DNA of 64,000 nucleotides from Tetragonia tetragonoides (GCA_038025085.1 CM076139.1:52680807-52744806), one strand, 5' to 3'. Positions 44,886 through 58,720 are shown, numbered from the stretch's first letter. The notes: generated by a model not told the origin, from the sequence alone. Numbers and translations: made by a program.

Positions 44886-46683
44886 AAATGATCTTACCCC
44901 TATAATAGCTAAAGTGGCATTAAAAACCATCACCAAAAAGTGAAAGTGGCATTAAAACCTCCAAAACACTTTAATAGTTGAAGAAAAATCCACCTTACAA
45001 ATTTCAAAATCTTCACAACATTATGATACTACTGAAAAAAAAAATAAAAAATTCTTATAACTATTAAATAATTTCTCTCTCTCTCTCTATCTTAAAAAAC
45101 CTTCGAGATGGCCAGACTAGTTGTAGAGCAATATGAAAGCATTTGGTCTTATCGAGTAGGTAGAAGCTCACCAATCATGCATGGTGCAATTGCATATATT
45201 TCTTTGTTCTTTCAATAGACAATTAGACATATGACATTAAGATATTTTATATATAATGCAGATCAAGAGTTGATGACCATGGAATTTGCTGGCTGTCTTT
45301 TCTATGGTCTCTGAGTCTCTGTAATGATGACACTCCATACTCCAATTTGCGAAATAATGGACATAGCCAACCGAATCAATAATTAGAATAGTACTAATAA
45401 ATTCTTTTATCATGAGCAAAACTAATTAAATAAATTTTACATGTTAGATTATTATGTTAATTGTTAAACAAGTGGAAATGAATATTTCCTCAATGAACAT
45501 TTATTTAATGAAGTCTATCATGTTTGATCCTGTATGTTGCCTGGATTTTTTTTTGAAGGTGATCCTGCTGGAGCAAGATTGAAGCCATCTCATGTAATCA
45601 ATTTTCTCCTTTTAAGGTCCGTTATTTTCACCTAAAAGTAGTGAACTGAAGTGAACAAAACTGAACCGAATCAAACTTAACTAAAAATAAGTTGAGGAGA
45701 ACCGATTTTTTGGCAATTAATTAGTTTAAGGTGCGTTTTTTAGAATTTACATGGTCAGTTAAGTGATGTTCAGTTCAGTTTAGTGGTGCTACTATCGCAA
45801 GGACGATTATTGTGCTAATCAATGAAGATCTCAGGGTTTTGCACCCAAAAAAAATAAAGATCTCAAAGTGCTGTAAAGGAGGATCAATTTATGATTTCTA
45901 TGAAATCGACTGAAGATTCTAGGTTAATATATTAGATAAGAATTAAGCCATTTTCATAATCATCGCTGCAAATCTCAGAAGATCAACCTTAGTTAAGAGT
46001 GTAATCTCTTAAGATTGTCACTATTCACCTAATTCCTCGCACTCACGTGGGGTAAGAGACTAGGAGATTAATTAATTAGGAAGCAAAGCTGATTAGCTGC
46101 ATATATAGTTAATCTCCTCTACACTTTACAACTAGTTTACAGGTTAAAAGGGGTCCTACATATTATCAGATTATACAAGGAACGTATACATCCCACGTAA
46201 TTCATTATGTGACCATGTTTGATTCATGAATTTTGAAGTTGCTCCCTTTGCAATTTGTTTTGGTGCCAATATAGAATCTCAGCATGGGTGCGTTCTGACC
46301 TGAAGTGAATTGAATTCATTAGTACTGAACTGAAATGTACACAATTTAACTGAACTAAACACCATTAAAATGAACTGAACATTACTGAGCTGAACTCAAA
46401 TAAAATCACTGAATTGACACGACATCACTCCTAAGTTGAGCTGAAGTGATCGGATAAGCTTTCTATTTTGCCCCTCTTTACTTCTCACCTCGTGTGCTCA
46501 TATTGTCTTAGTCACACTATCTCTGCTCCATTTCCCCTCAAAATCCTACCCACTCACTCTCTAATGGTCCCCACCACAAGTACAATTTCTCTCTCTCAAA
46601 CCCCCAATACTCATGTGCTCTTCCAATGGCATGGTTGGAACAATTATGCCCAAATGTTTTTTCTTTGTTCTTTGTGACATTCT
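44886..46683. other. Intergenic DNA with two ACTGAACTGAA-type MITE-like repeats
   Basis: Segments at about 45606-45790 and 46284-46445 are rich in ACTGAACTGAACACC and its complement, as is a third at 59812-60020. The outer edges share GGTGCGTT. These look like members of one AT-rich, self-complementary MITE family; target duplications were not resolved. No gene was found. Confidence 0.45.
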
Positions 46684-49600
46684 CAAAACGAAGGTGAAAA
46701 TTTTCGTACCAAATCGCAAGGCACATCCCTAGGGAACATGGGAGGCCCTCGTGGTTCGTTATCGAGTCCCTGATAGGTTTGGAATGGATTTTTTTACGAA
46801 ACACCAATAAAAAAAAGCTCAAACACCGAAAGCATGGGTGATATCAAACTTTGGGGATCCTATGACCATCCTCAGGCACTGAGGGTCCTCAAAGGTCATG
46901 ATAGACCCCCAAGAAATGTTTGGGCGAAAATGACACCAGCCTCGATAAGTTGAAATCGTAGGCCATAATACACGTTTTTTGGGCTCTCGGGAGGCCCAGA
47001 AAAGAAGTTAAATATTTTCGCACCACATGGCATGGACACCCATAGGGGATATGGGAGACCCCTGGAGCCCGTTATCGGGTCCATGATAGGCTTGTAAGGG
47101 CGTTTTACTGAACACTAATACAAGAGCCCGAACATCGAAAGTATGTGTGATATCGAAGTTCAGGGATACTGATGACCCTCCCGGGGCACCGAGGGTCCTC
47201 AAAGGTCATGATAGACCCCCCGGAGAAGTTTGGGCAAAAATGACACCCGGGCCCTGGAAAGCCGAAAATATAGGATATAATCCACTTTTTAGGCTCCTAC
47301 AAGCCCCAGGAAAGAAGGTTGATATTTTCAGACCACATGGAACTAGGAACTAGGCACTAGGCACCCCTAGTAGATATGGGAGACCCCGGAATCCGTTATC
47401 GGGTCCCTGATACGCTTGTAAGGGCGTTTTTACGGAACACCAATACAAGAGCACGAACACCGAAAGCATGGGTGATATCGAAGTTCGGTAATCCTAATGA
47501 ACCTCCCGGAGCAGCGAGGGTCCTCAAAGGTCATGATAGAACCCCGGGAGAAGTTTCGGCGAAAATGACACCCAAGCCCCGAAAAGCCGAATCCACGTTT
47601 TTTGGGCTTCCAGGAGGCCCCGAAAAGAAGGTAAATATTTTCGCACCACATGGCACGGGACACCTCTAGTGGATATGGAAGGCCCCCGGGGCCCGTTATC
47701 GGGTACCTGATAGGCTTGTAAGGGCGTTTTTACGGAACACTAATACAAGAGCCTGAACACCGAAAGTATGGGTGATATCGAAGTTCAGGGATACTGATGA
47801 CCCTCCCGTGGCACCGAGGGTTCTCAAAGGTCATGATAGACCCCCCGAAAAAGTTTGGGGGAAAATGACACCCCCCGGAAAGCCGAAAACATAGGCTATA
47901 ATTCACGTTTTTGGGCTCCTGGAAGCCCGCGGAAAGAAGGTTGATATTTTAGGACCACATGACGCGAGGCACCCCTAGGGGACATGAGAGGCCCCTGGGA
48001 TCGGTTATCGGGTACCTGATACGCTTGTAAGGGCGTTTTTACAAAACACCAATATAATAGCCCGAACACCGAAAGCATGGGTGATATCGAAGTTTAGTGA
48101 TCCTATGACCCTCCCAGGGCACGGAGGGTTCTCAAAGGTAATGATAGACCCGCGGGAGAAGTTTTGGTGGAAATGACACAAGAGTCCCGATAAGCCGAAA
48201 AGGTAGGCTATAATCCACGTTTTTTGGGCTCCAGGGAGGCCCTGGAAAAAAGGTAAATATTTTCGCACCACATGGCACAGGACACTCCTAGGGGACATGT
48301 AAGACTTACGGGGCCCGTTATCTTGTCCCTGACAGGCTTGTAAGGGCGTTTTTACGGAACACCAATACAAGAGCACGTACACCGAAATTATGGGTGATAT
48401 CAATGTTCGGGGATCCTGATGACCCTTCGTGGCACCGAGGGTCCTCAAAGGTCATGATATAATCCCCGGAGAAGTTTGGGCAAAATTGACACCCGGGCCC
48501 TGGAAAACCGAAAACGTAGGCTATAATCCACGTTTTTGGGCTCCTAGGAGGCCCCGAAAAGAAGGTAGATATTTTTGCACCACATGGCATGGGGCACCCA
48601 TAGGGGACATGAGAGGCCCCCGGGATCCGTTATCGGGTCCCTGATATGCTTGTAAGGGCGTTTCTACGGAACACCAATATAAGAGCCCGGACATCGAAAG
48701 CATGAGTGATATCAAAGTTCGGGGATCCTAATGAACCTCCCGGGCGCCGAGGGTACTCAAAGGTCATGATAGACCCCCGGTAGAAGTTTGGGCGAAAATG
48801 ACACCCGAGCCTCGGTGAGCCTAAAAAATAGGCTATATAGTCTACGTTTTTTGGGCTCCCGGGAGGCCTCGGAAAGAAGGTAAATATTTTTGCATAGGAC
48901 ACCCAAAGGGGAAATGCGAGGCCCACAAGGCCCGTTATCGGGTCCCTGATAGGCTTGTAAGGGCGTTTTTATGAAACACCAATACAAGAGCCCGAACACC
49001 GAAAGTATGGGTGATATCGAAGTTCAGGGATGATGATGATGACCCTCTCGGGGTACCGAATGTCCTCAAAGGTCATGATAGACCCCTTGGAGAAGTTTGG
49101 GTGAAAATGACACCCGAGCCCCAAGAAGCCGAAAATGTAGGCTATAATCCATGTTTTGGGGCTATTGGGAGGCCCCGGAAAGAAATTAGATATTTTCACA
49201 CCACATAGCACATGCACCCCTAGGGGACATGAGAGGCCCCCGAGATTCGTTATCGGGTTACTGATACGCTTGTAAGGGCGTTTTTACGGAACACCAATAT
49301 AAGAGCCCGAACACCGAAAGCATGGGTCATATCGAAGTTCGGTGATCCTAGTGACCCTTCCGGGGTACCGAGGGTCCTCAAAGATCATGATAGATCCCGG
49401 GAGAAGTTTTGGCAAAAATGACACCCGAGCCCCGTAAGCTGAAAAGGTAGGCTATAATACACGTTTTTTGGGCTCCCGGGAGACCATGGAAAGAAGGTTA
49501 ATATATTCGCACCACATGGCACGGGACACCTCTAGGGGATATGAAAGTCCCCCGGGGCCCGTTATCTGGTGCCTGAGGAAGGGAATTTTACGGGATGTGT

Positions 49601-49930
49601 AGGAGCTTGAACACCGAACGCATGGGTGATATTGAAGTTCGCTGATCAGGATGATCATTCCCGGGCACAGAGGGTACTCAAAAATCATGATAGACCCCCC
49701 GGAGAAGTTTGGGCAAAAACGACAACCTGGCCCCGGAAGTCACAAACGAAGGCTATAGTCCACGTTTTCCGGGCTTTCGAGAGGCCTTGTAACGAAAGTT
49801 TATATTTTCGCACCACATGGCACGAGACTCAACTAGGGGACATAGGAGGCCCACGGGGTAGGTTATCGAGTATTTGGTAGGCTTGACAAGGCTTCTTACG
49901 GGACATCGGAGGCTAATACACGGTGTTTGG
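46684..49930. repeat. GC-rich tandem array, about ten monomers of about 310 bp
   Basis: The landmark GGTCATGATAGA and its variants recurs at 46894, 47204, 47529, 47829, 48138, 48450, 48762, 49071, 49383 and 49683, so the unit is 300-325 bp. Each monomer also contains CGAAAGCATGGGTGATATCG, CACCACATGGCAC, CCCGTTATCGGGTCCCTGAT and GGCGTTTTTACGGAACACCA. Copies differ by scattered substitutions and small indels. The array is clearly richer in GC than its surroundings. Several frames stay open across it on both strands, but the period is not a multiple of three, so a repeat protein is unlikely. The flanks show no known transposon ends. It may be a satellite seed or an internal tandem region of an unrecognised element. 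Confidence 0.92.
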
Positions 49931-50860
49931 GTACCGAGCATGGCTCCACAACATCCCGTGCCACCAAACCTACCCCCAAACACTCTGTACTATTATAATG
50001 AGGTCTATTTTTTTTTTTCCCCACTTTTCTTGAATTGATTTCTAATTTTTTCTTATTTTTTGAGGTATTTTTTCAATTAAAAATTAAATTAAATAGCTAC
50101 CTTGAGTGAAAAGTTTTAACAAAATATTCCCAAGGGGTGTCCTATAACTATCTATTTGCTTATTTGGGGTTACCGACCAATTGAATATTTCAAATCATAC
50201 ATATTTCTTTCTTTTTACAAATACTCATAAATCACCCCCTATTTTCAAAGCTGTATTAGAGGGTAACAAAGTCATATGGTATTACTGAAACACCAGGAAA
50301 TTTACGTACCAAATCAAAGGCGCACTAAAGTTTGGCCTCTTTGGGTTGTTGGGCCTTGTAAAGCTTTTCGGCCTCTTTTCATCAGTCTTGCAGGAATACT
50401 CAAATCCGAGTTCAGATTCCCTCACAAGTCACAACCCCAAGGGATAAAAGTAATCCAAAACAAAGTAAAACCATTGTTATATCATTTATATGTATATATG
50501 CATATATAGGATATCTTGTTATTACAACAGTTTTCTTAATATGTCAGAAAATTTATGAAATGGTTAGACGTCTAATCCCCATAACATCTCTCTAATCATT
50601 CTATTATGTTACAATCAGGCGTCGAACCCCCTTTAAGCTCTTCATATTATGAATTATTACTCATCATCAAGCTATCTTGATTCAACAAACAAAGTGGATA
50701 CTGAACATCTCTGAAAGGTTAATTCATGAAAAAAAAAAAAAAATCTCCTTTTACCAGAGCCTGATCCAAGCTAATCCTGCTGGTAAGCCTTGCTTCTGGG
50801 AAACTATGTCAGGTTATTTTAAATGAGGAAATTTTTTTTTATGGCTCTTTTGCATCTGAC
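49931..50860. other. Intergenic DNA, nothing recognised
   Basis: AT-rich DNA without recognisable coding sequence. It separates the tandem array from the WVD2-like gene region. Confidence 0.5.
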
Positions 50861-50921
50861 TAATTAAACTGAAGTCTTTTGTACAATTGTAGAAGCTTTC
50901 TGGAGGAAATTCTGTATCAGG

Positions 50922-51222
50922 TTAGAGGTGATTCGACAAAAGCATACAGATGTTTGCTGTGGAAACGCGATATGGAAAACAGACAAGGAACGCTGTTTCA
51001 CCAAGCAGTTCAGTCTGATGCTGGTGTTTGGTAATGTAATCAACCACTTCACTAAGATACCTTCCACACACTAACTCGCAGATAAAAGAGGAAGCGAGAT
51101 GAGGGTCGATGTTTAAACTAAGGTTGGGTTTATTATTCCTTTCTGGGCAACACTTGAAGCAGTTTCCAGGCATGCCTTGGAACTCATTTTCATATGATTT
51201 CGCGAAGAATGATGATGAAGTT
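50922..51222 (-). other. Unidentified open reading stretch, possibly a gene fragment
   Basis: On the minus strand about 100 codons are open, including FKCCPERNNKPNLSLNIDPH and LVCGRYLSEVVDYITKHQHQ, ending at TAA (50922-50924). After the stop the same frame continues for about 40 codons. The composition looks protein-like, but I do not recognise the family. It lies downstream of the WVD2-like gene on the same strand. It could be the last exon of another gene or a decayed fragment. Confidence 0.3.
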
Positions 51223-51938
51223 ATGTTCTTGCATCATATCAAGGTATATCTAGGATGCTAGAGAAGATGGAATTAAGGACTGCAACGACACAGAGATGAT
51301 AGCAATGGACTATACACACATAAGCACCTACTCGGAACAGATCCAATCTTTCAAGCACCTGCTGTGGCAGATTCTCAGTGAGGTACACCGGTGGGGGGGG
51401 GGGGGGGAGGTATTGCTAGGGGCCAATGTATTCCAGTTATCTCTACCGGACAACTCGAAACAGAAGGATTCACATCTAATGTCAAATCTAGAAATGCATA
51501 ACAATGAAGAGCAGACTGATATCTTGGAAGACACTGAAATAACAAAACAATGCTCCAAATGCAAATTCACCACCTTGTTCAATTTAGTCATTCCCATAAG
51601 TTACTTTCTTTCACCATAGACCACAACTAATAAGAGTTATCTCAAAATTTAACCACAATCACTCAAAGCCAGACCACTAGAAGAGTAAAAATAAGAAAAT
51701 AAATTAAGCATGAACAACTGGACAAGCAGTGATAAAGACAATCCATGGTGCAGATGCAGACCATTCACGACCAGACTGGGAAGTCTAAAAGCAAGAAGAA
51801 CAACCAAACCTAGTCAAACTATGGACAACATTACAGAGCAAGCCTGATACAAGCTTCTTTGTGACTTCAAATTCGAGTTCTATTCAACCCTACAATTTGT
51901 GCAGGTGAATGAATCCAATGGCACCAAAGCTTTTCTCT

Positions 51939-54900
51939 TCAGTGCTCCACTGTAACTCCTTCCTGCTCTAGTGTAGGCAGAACTTGATCTTCAACAAGAG
52001 CCCCATTCTCAGTTCCAAGCTGAGTTTGGCCCAGGACAGAAAGGGGAACTTCGTCTTCGTCTTCCTCCACACGTGCAATGGGTGCAGATCCATTTATCAT
52101 GTTGCCCTGCACTATACCAGGTGATTCCTCTCCCTCCACGCGTGCAATGGGCGCAGATCCATTTATCATGTTATCCTGCACTCTGGCAGGTGATTCAGCT
52201 TCTTGAGTAGTTTTGGATAATCGTGTTTTCTCAGAAGGTAATCTGGGAAGCGACTTTCTCTGAGGCCGTTTAGCCTGCAACGAAGGTCCTTTGCCAGGTT
52301 TGTTTTGGGTGACCACCTTCTCATCCAGGCTTCGTCTCCCAGCTCGATGGCTTCTGTTACCAACTGCAGCCTCCTCTGTGGATGAGTTCTTCTTACGTCC
52401 AAGCTTAGGGGATCTGGGTCGCGTAGTTGGTATCTGCGTCAAGACAATAAAATCATAAAGCGAGAACCAATTTGGCATCTAAGAGATGATAAAACAAGCT
52501 AAAAGCAAATCCAACTAGGAATGTGGGAGGGAAACAACAATTTAGTCTGCTCAAAGAAACCATCAAGCGCATTTGGCTATAAGAGCCAAGGGCTTAATGC
52601 AATCATAGAAAGGAAAAGTGACATGACTAGCAAAGCTCATATAGCACTGCCTCAGACCTTTTCTTACCCTCTCTACTTATGTTTACGATCCAACAGGAAT
52701 GCTAAAGAAACACCCAAAGGTAAAAATTCTGCAGTTACAAAATCAAAGCAAGCCACCACATCAGATGAGAGATCCATATGCTCCAACTTTCTGTAAAAGG
52801 ATTCTCAGAATGCCACAACCAAAATGAGAACATCCGCATTCAATATCCATGTCCCATTTGCACGTGATAATGACAATCTGTAGCACATTCCTCATTGTCA
52901 CTCAATCTTCACGCAAATACTTGATATAATCTCACATGAAAATGTTGGCCTGTGTAGATCTTGAACTATCCAAACCCTGGGAATAGTGAGATTCATTTGG
53001 GTGGTAGTCTTGTACGGTGGTACATGATGTGAAAATAGATATTCAGATTACTTGATTGACCAATTTTTAATTATTCTTTGAAACAGCAAGAAAGGCTCAC
53101 TCTTAGAAGGATATAAGATTTGAACCAGGTCTTTGCTCGAGACAAGTGGGAGGGGCTCCCGGCACACTACCCCGCTATCCACCTTAACCTCATATCCTTT
53201 CTTAATGAATCAATGCTATTTCTACATAAACCCTAATCAATAGGTTTACCAGAAAAGTAAAAGAGGGGGGTGCTCAAGATTAGGAGAAAACACAAACTAT
53301 GGTCAATGGTCAAAGCAAGCTTAACAGGCTGAGCGAAGTTCATTCAACACGCAAGAAGAATTCACACAGTCTACCTTTTCCTTTTCTTTTTTCTTTTTCT
53401 TTAGATGGTGGTGGAGGTAATATTTCTGCGCAGAGTCTACACCATATTTCTGGATATTCTTGCTGCCAAAAAGTCCTCATAGAACTACCAATTTCACACC
53501 TAAATCCATTCAAGAGAATTGAACCCAACAGTCTGAAAACATTCATCATTTTAGCACATTATAGCACTTCTTTACTACTTTCACACAGTAAAAATGCTCA
53601 AGGTGATGCCTTCAAGTTCAGCGCTTGGCGAACATAATTTGTTCTTCAGCAGAGGAATACTAACAGAAGTGGAGGAGGGATATAAGAGTAAGACAAGGAC
53701 TAGCCCTTGTTGTCGTACTGGCCGTGCTGGTGGATGGGCAGCATGCGCATGGAAAGCAGGAAGCAGGAGGGTTTATGTGTTTATTATAGAAGAGGGCATG
53801 ACATGTTCAATCACTTATTGCTCGTACAAAAGACAAATGGATAATCACAAAACTCAATTTCATATAAAACCCCCTCCAGAAAGGGATATTATCACAGAAA
53901 CACTAGGGAGGTAGCAAGTAGTAACTAGAAAGAAGCCACATAAGGAACACTACAAACTCTTGTAGGCATGGGACAGCTACCATTTGTACTAGAGTCAAAA
54001 GCCATATTGGAACTCGAATCAGCTCTACTTGTTGAAGCTCATATAAAGTTCAATTTCTAGAAACTATGGATGGATAAGCACAATAAATAACTCACCACTC
54101 CAAGAGAAAAGAAAAATATATAACAGAAGAAACTATCACATTGTGATAGCTATCAATGATCCAATGCCTTGCGCTAAAACGATCAAATTGATAAATTTCT
54201 ACCTTCTTTAATTCTGTTTTAGGAGGAGGTGGTTCCTGGTAGAAGTTGGGCATGGGTGTTGCCTTAAAATTCAAACTTTTGCGAAGCATCTTAAGTTCAG
54301 CTTGCTGACTTTCCTGCAAAAGCATAACATATTTTGTCATAATACGTACTCTCTACTTAACAAATCCACAACACCTCAAAAGCAGTAAAACAATAAAGCT
54401 TCATAAATAATACCTTGGACTTAGCTTGCTGATTGGTTTTCTCTTCTTCTTGTGCGTGAATCCGCTCCTCAAGCTTGGTATAAAACTGAGCAACCGCAAG
54501 AATAGAATAAATACAGATTAGCTAAAAGACACACTGTGCACAGAAGCTTATAATTTCTCAAGAAAGAAGAGTGAAGGATAACCTCTTTTCTCTTTTGAGC
54601 TCGTTCATCACATTTAAAGCTGAAACCATAGGCAGGAAGTTTACCCATTCTACGAGAACTGGCCTCCGACGCAGTGGGACTTCTGCAAAGTACTTAAGGA
54701 TAAACTTGTACTCCAATTGGGTAACAGACAATAACAAAATAAATAAAAATATCAACTATGGATAAACCCATCCCCTGAACCTCTCGCTAAAAGAGGAGAT
54801 CGAAAATAAAGGAGCCAAAAAGGCGGTAGTCCAAAAATTAAAAGGATACTCAACAGATTCTGCATCCCCTTCTTTAGTTGGAAGGCATTTTAGTAGGGGC

Positions 54901-55904
54901 TTTAGTTTTGGCTTGTCTCTGCAGTTAAACACTGTATATTAAAAGAACGGCAAACACTACCTTTTTCAAGCTAACTCATATTAAGAGATCTAAAACATAA
55001 AAGTGCTTATAACAAGGAATTCCACAAGTTGGCACTGTCTGTAAATGAAGATGTGCTTCCATTCAATGAATTGAGACTAACATTTAAAATCAGCTTCAAT
55101 GAAAGTGAGAAAAGGGGGGAACCCCAAAAGAATAAAATAAATAAGATGAACCTACAAAGTGCCTTCAGACTGAGTATCAGAGCCAGACATTGTTTCAGAC
55201 TTCTGCAGCTGTTTCATATCAGGAAAAAGAATGACATACTGTCAGCAATTTGGAACTGACAACTGCTAAAGGTACAGAAATTTTGATATAAAAGAATCCA
55301 CCTCAGCTTTGTGAGAGCTACTTGTTGCAGGTGCTGGTTTTGCCGTCTTGCTTGGAATGCTATTAGTACCTTGACGTTCATTAAAAGATCTAGTCTTTGC
55401 AACAAGTTGTTTTGGCCGTGCAATTGCAGACAATGTACCATTCGATGTTGCCTTCAATTGTTTACTATTGTTGCTCATCTTCGTCGAAGTTGCCACAGCC
55501 TTTTTCGCATTTGCAGGCTTCTCAACTTTGTTCCGGCCTTGACTGTTTTGTGGCTTGTGTGCCTTCACTTGGTTAATTTCCCTTTCCTGCAAACAATAAG
55601 CAGATACTAAGAACTACATCATACAAAACTAAATTAGATAAATCAAAATATTTTCAGGTTCAATAACTACCTGAGAAGTGGGAGGGTCATTGTTTTCCAC
55701 ATGTACAACCATCCCACGGATACGTGACTCGCCAACAGTTTCTGAACAAGTATCAGGACCTACAGCCTCCATATCGCACTTAGGAATTCCATTTACCTCT
55801 TCTGAAGCAGCTGCTTCCTCCAAGTGCAGGTTTCCAATATGAACAGCATTCTGATCAACAATTCCAATCGTAGAAGCCTGTATATCGTTGTCAGCATCCA
55901 TCAT
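51939..55904 (-). CDS. WVD2-like (TPX2-domain) microtubule-associated protein
   Basis: Plant WVD2/WDL proteins bind and bundle cortical microtubules and affect anisotropic cell growth. Coding exons on the minus strand are 55904-55671, 55586-55302, 55208-55156, 54918-54850, 54682-54583, 54485-54414, 54313-54203 and 52433-51939. All have GT-AG introns and consistent phases, giving 472 aa. The first coding exon begins exactly at ATG ATG GAT after a CAG acceptor, so the leader is spliced. An acidic N-terminus is followed by a basic Ser/Lys-rich region (about residues 85-175). The TPX2 C-terminal domain lies at about 225-320: [49 protein letters not shown]. The acidic tail contains a tandem duplication of about 23 residues around [13 protein letters not shown]. 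Which WDL paralogue it is cannot be decided. Confidence 0.9.
52434..54202 (-). other. Large intron of the WVD2-like gene
   Basis: The 1.77-kb intron separates the TPX2 exons from the last exon. Around 53085-53175 a box-B-like stretch (TGGTTCAAATC on the minus strand) and GTGGATAGCGGGGTAG suggest a degraded SINE. Otherwise nothing is recognised. Confidence 0.5.
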
Positions 55905-57660
55905 CTGCACATTAAAAAGGACATGTTAATTCAAACAGTTAGTTGGTACAATGTGTATGAATGAGATACATCTAAAGAAGACAACCATAACCACTCAGTC
56001 TTGAATGATTCTCTGATGAGTTATCAGGCGTGAGTTTTGAACAACATATGCATTTAAAATAGTCATGACATGTTCAACTTTCCTAGCAATTATCTTTCAG
56101 TTGAAGTGAAGCCTGTTGCCATGAATTATGAAAAGGTACTCAATACTTTGTAAAATCAAAGTCCAAACCCACATCTAATTATAAACCTCTAGTCGCAAAT
56201 CATATAGACAACAGTGCTCCTGAGACAAAGGGAAGGCTGGTATGAGTGCATTATCACATTTAACAGATTCAACTCCTACAAATGATCTATCTACAAGGTT
56301 AGGGTAATGTTACACTTGACTACATTCGGTTTACCCCGGTTTTTCTGAACACTTGTATACTAGGATGCCTCTTTGTTTTTTCGACATTACAAGTTCATCT
56401 CTACACGGACCCTCTATTGAACACAACACATTGTAATGGCCTGCAATACATAATCGAAGTTTGTTGATACTCTTAACAATGCTGCAAACCAATTGGGCTC
56501 TATCTCAAGTACTGTCAGAAGTCAGAACTTAACTGTTTTGCAAAATTAAAGGTTCATCTCTCAACAAATCAATAAGAGAAGACCACAGGCAGCTATTCAC
56601 AGTGATGTCTGAATAGACAATCCAGATAGCTAATAGGCAAAGTGGATCAAAAGGAACTAAGGCATCCCCAGGTGAAATTTCAATAATTCACACACTTGGA
56701 ACCCTGAAAATAAACTCTCTTACTCTGACCTCAATAGTAAATTTAGACAAGAAAAAAGTTGTTCTCACCCAAGAAAATAAACAAGAAGAAACACCAGTTA
56801 ACTGAATCACAGTCACTATCTTGCTCCTAACTAGCTATTCAAACTTTACAAAATACTTCAAGCATTCAAACAACCAAAAATCAAATTTTGGTTCATCATT
56901 TCAACTACAAGGATAGTTGGGGGAACAAATACTCTTAGAACTTCATTAGACAAGATAAAAGGAAAAAAAAAAAAAAAACATTTTTCTCTATTAGGTCAGC
57001 ATAACTCCAATCAGTCATATCTGAAATCTCAGAATCTATGATGCAAAACCCACTTTTAGATCTTCAAACTCACCAAACATATACTCAAGCCAACCCACAA
57101 ACATATACAACTACAAAGCAACAACCTTTCAGAAAACAACATACCCTTACCTCTTAAAAGTCATCAACTTTGCTGAAATGCAAGTTAAAACTTTACAGAT
57201 TAATGACATAAAATGAAACTGGAAACTGTAATTAAACAAGCTTGCATTTGATCACCTGGGAATTAATATGCCATAGGAAAGTAGAACCAACCCGATCTGA
57301 AATAGAGGAAGTGGGACAGAAAAATGGGGGTGTTTTTCAGTTTTTGGGTAGACAAAAAACCCACGATCTTTAACCAGATTAGGAGAAAAACTGATGAGGG
57401 TTTACAGTTGTTTTTCTGGGTTTTCTTATTATTGCGTTTACAAATTTGTTTCTTTCTTTTGGGTATGTTTATTGGGGGTTTTGTGTTTTTCTTTTGGGGG
57501 ATTTTGATTTTGATTCAAAATGAGAGGAGGGTTCTTCAAAATCAAAAGTGGGGGCTGGAAAGCAGTTTCTTCACCACTGTGGTCTGTGAGAGTGTTGTTA
57601 AGACAGAGAGAGGGGGGGAGAGAAGTGGGGTTTTCAAATCCATTTTCCAGGTCACGACTC
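55905..57660 (-). promoter_or_regulatory. Probable 5' UTR, leader intron and promoter of the WVD2-like gene
   Basis: The first coding exon starts at a splice acceptor, so at least one noncoding exon lies upstream. The stretch 57650-57300 (minus) is rich in CTCTCTC and ends at plausible donors, as expected for the first exon. The 1.3 kb between shows no coding sequence. Confidence 0.4.
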
Positions 57661-58063
57661 ACGTACACACGAGGACACGACCATGTTTACTAGGGGAGAA
57701 ATTTGGGCATTACGGTTCGGGCAGTAAGATATTAGGTTGTTAAAAGCGGATACGACACGAATATTCAATACAAATCGAACATAAAATACTAAACATGTGA
57801 GATTTGTACGTATATTTATGAAATCAGACATAACATACTATTATCATACTTGCTCAACTTGATTAAATGAGTTAGGTTAAAATTGAGATTCTCAACCCAA
57901 AAATTAAAGCGACATGCTAATGATTCATTTAATTAGGAGTCTTCCGTTAAACTCACTTACAGTGGCCCAGTGAATATAGGGTCACTTATTATTAGTACAG
58001 GGGTCACTTTATTACAAAAAATGACCCTATTTATTCTATAAAATGTGATCAAAGTCACACTAT

Positions 58064-58340
58064 AAGAGCATCTCCAGAGTCCAATGCAAGGTTTATATGA
58101 AGGTTTGTGGGGAGAAAAACCTCTCAAAAAAACCTCCTTTCCATAGTGATAAACAAACCCCAACTTTTACACAAATCGGGTTGTCTAGACAAACCTGGTT
58201 TTTGGGTTATGATGTGGCATAGACAATAAACCTATTAGAGGTTTGTGGCATAGAGTATAAGAGGTTTACATAAATGGGTTTTGGGGAGCATAGAAAAAAA
58301 CCTCTCTAGAGTTTTGTAGCATTGAAGATGCTCTAAGAGC
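58064..58340. mobile_element. MITE with AGAGCATCTCCA ends
   Basis: The left end is AGAGCATCTCCAGAG and the right end GAAGATGCTCTAAGAGC, its imperfect inverted copy. The body is rich in AAACCTC and AGGTTTGTGG arms that also pair. These ends are common in plant hAT-type MITEs. The neighbour at 57960-58060 has TGACCC/GGGTCA repeats like those near 15050. Confidence 0.65.
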
Positions 58341-58720
58341 CGGTAAAATTATTTCAAACAAGTTTTTGTGCTCAAATAAGCATTCATTATTTAAACAAGC
58401 ATGTAATTGATTAAGGATTCGTTTGGCATAAATAGTGGGGAAATAATTTGATAGTTGTTTTATTGAGATAACTCAAGGTTTAATTGAGTAAGGGTAGACA
58501 AATTTTAGTAATTTTCATTAAGTTTGAACCTTTGGATTTACTCTTTTCTTCTACTTTTCCCCTTTGACAAACTTGGAGAGTTGGACTCTTCGAGTAATGA
58601 CCTTAAATTATATTATAGCCTAATTTTTATTCTAATCTCCATTAAATACTTCAAGATTTAGATATATAACCGGCATAAAAGGTGTCAACTAAGTCTGACA
58701 CCCAATGAATAATCAAATCA

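Noticed and set aside
47147..49880. Several 60-147 residue frames on both strands, sometimes similar to each other
   Set aside because: They recur with the 310-bp monomer, shift frame from copy to copy and are open on both strands, so they reflect the tandem repeat and its GC content.
46684..49930. CRISPR-like array
   Set aside because: The repeats are 310 bp, contiguous without spacers, and the genome is a plant's.
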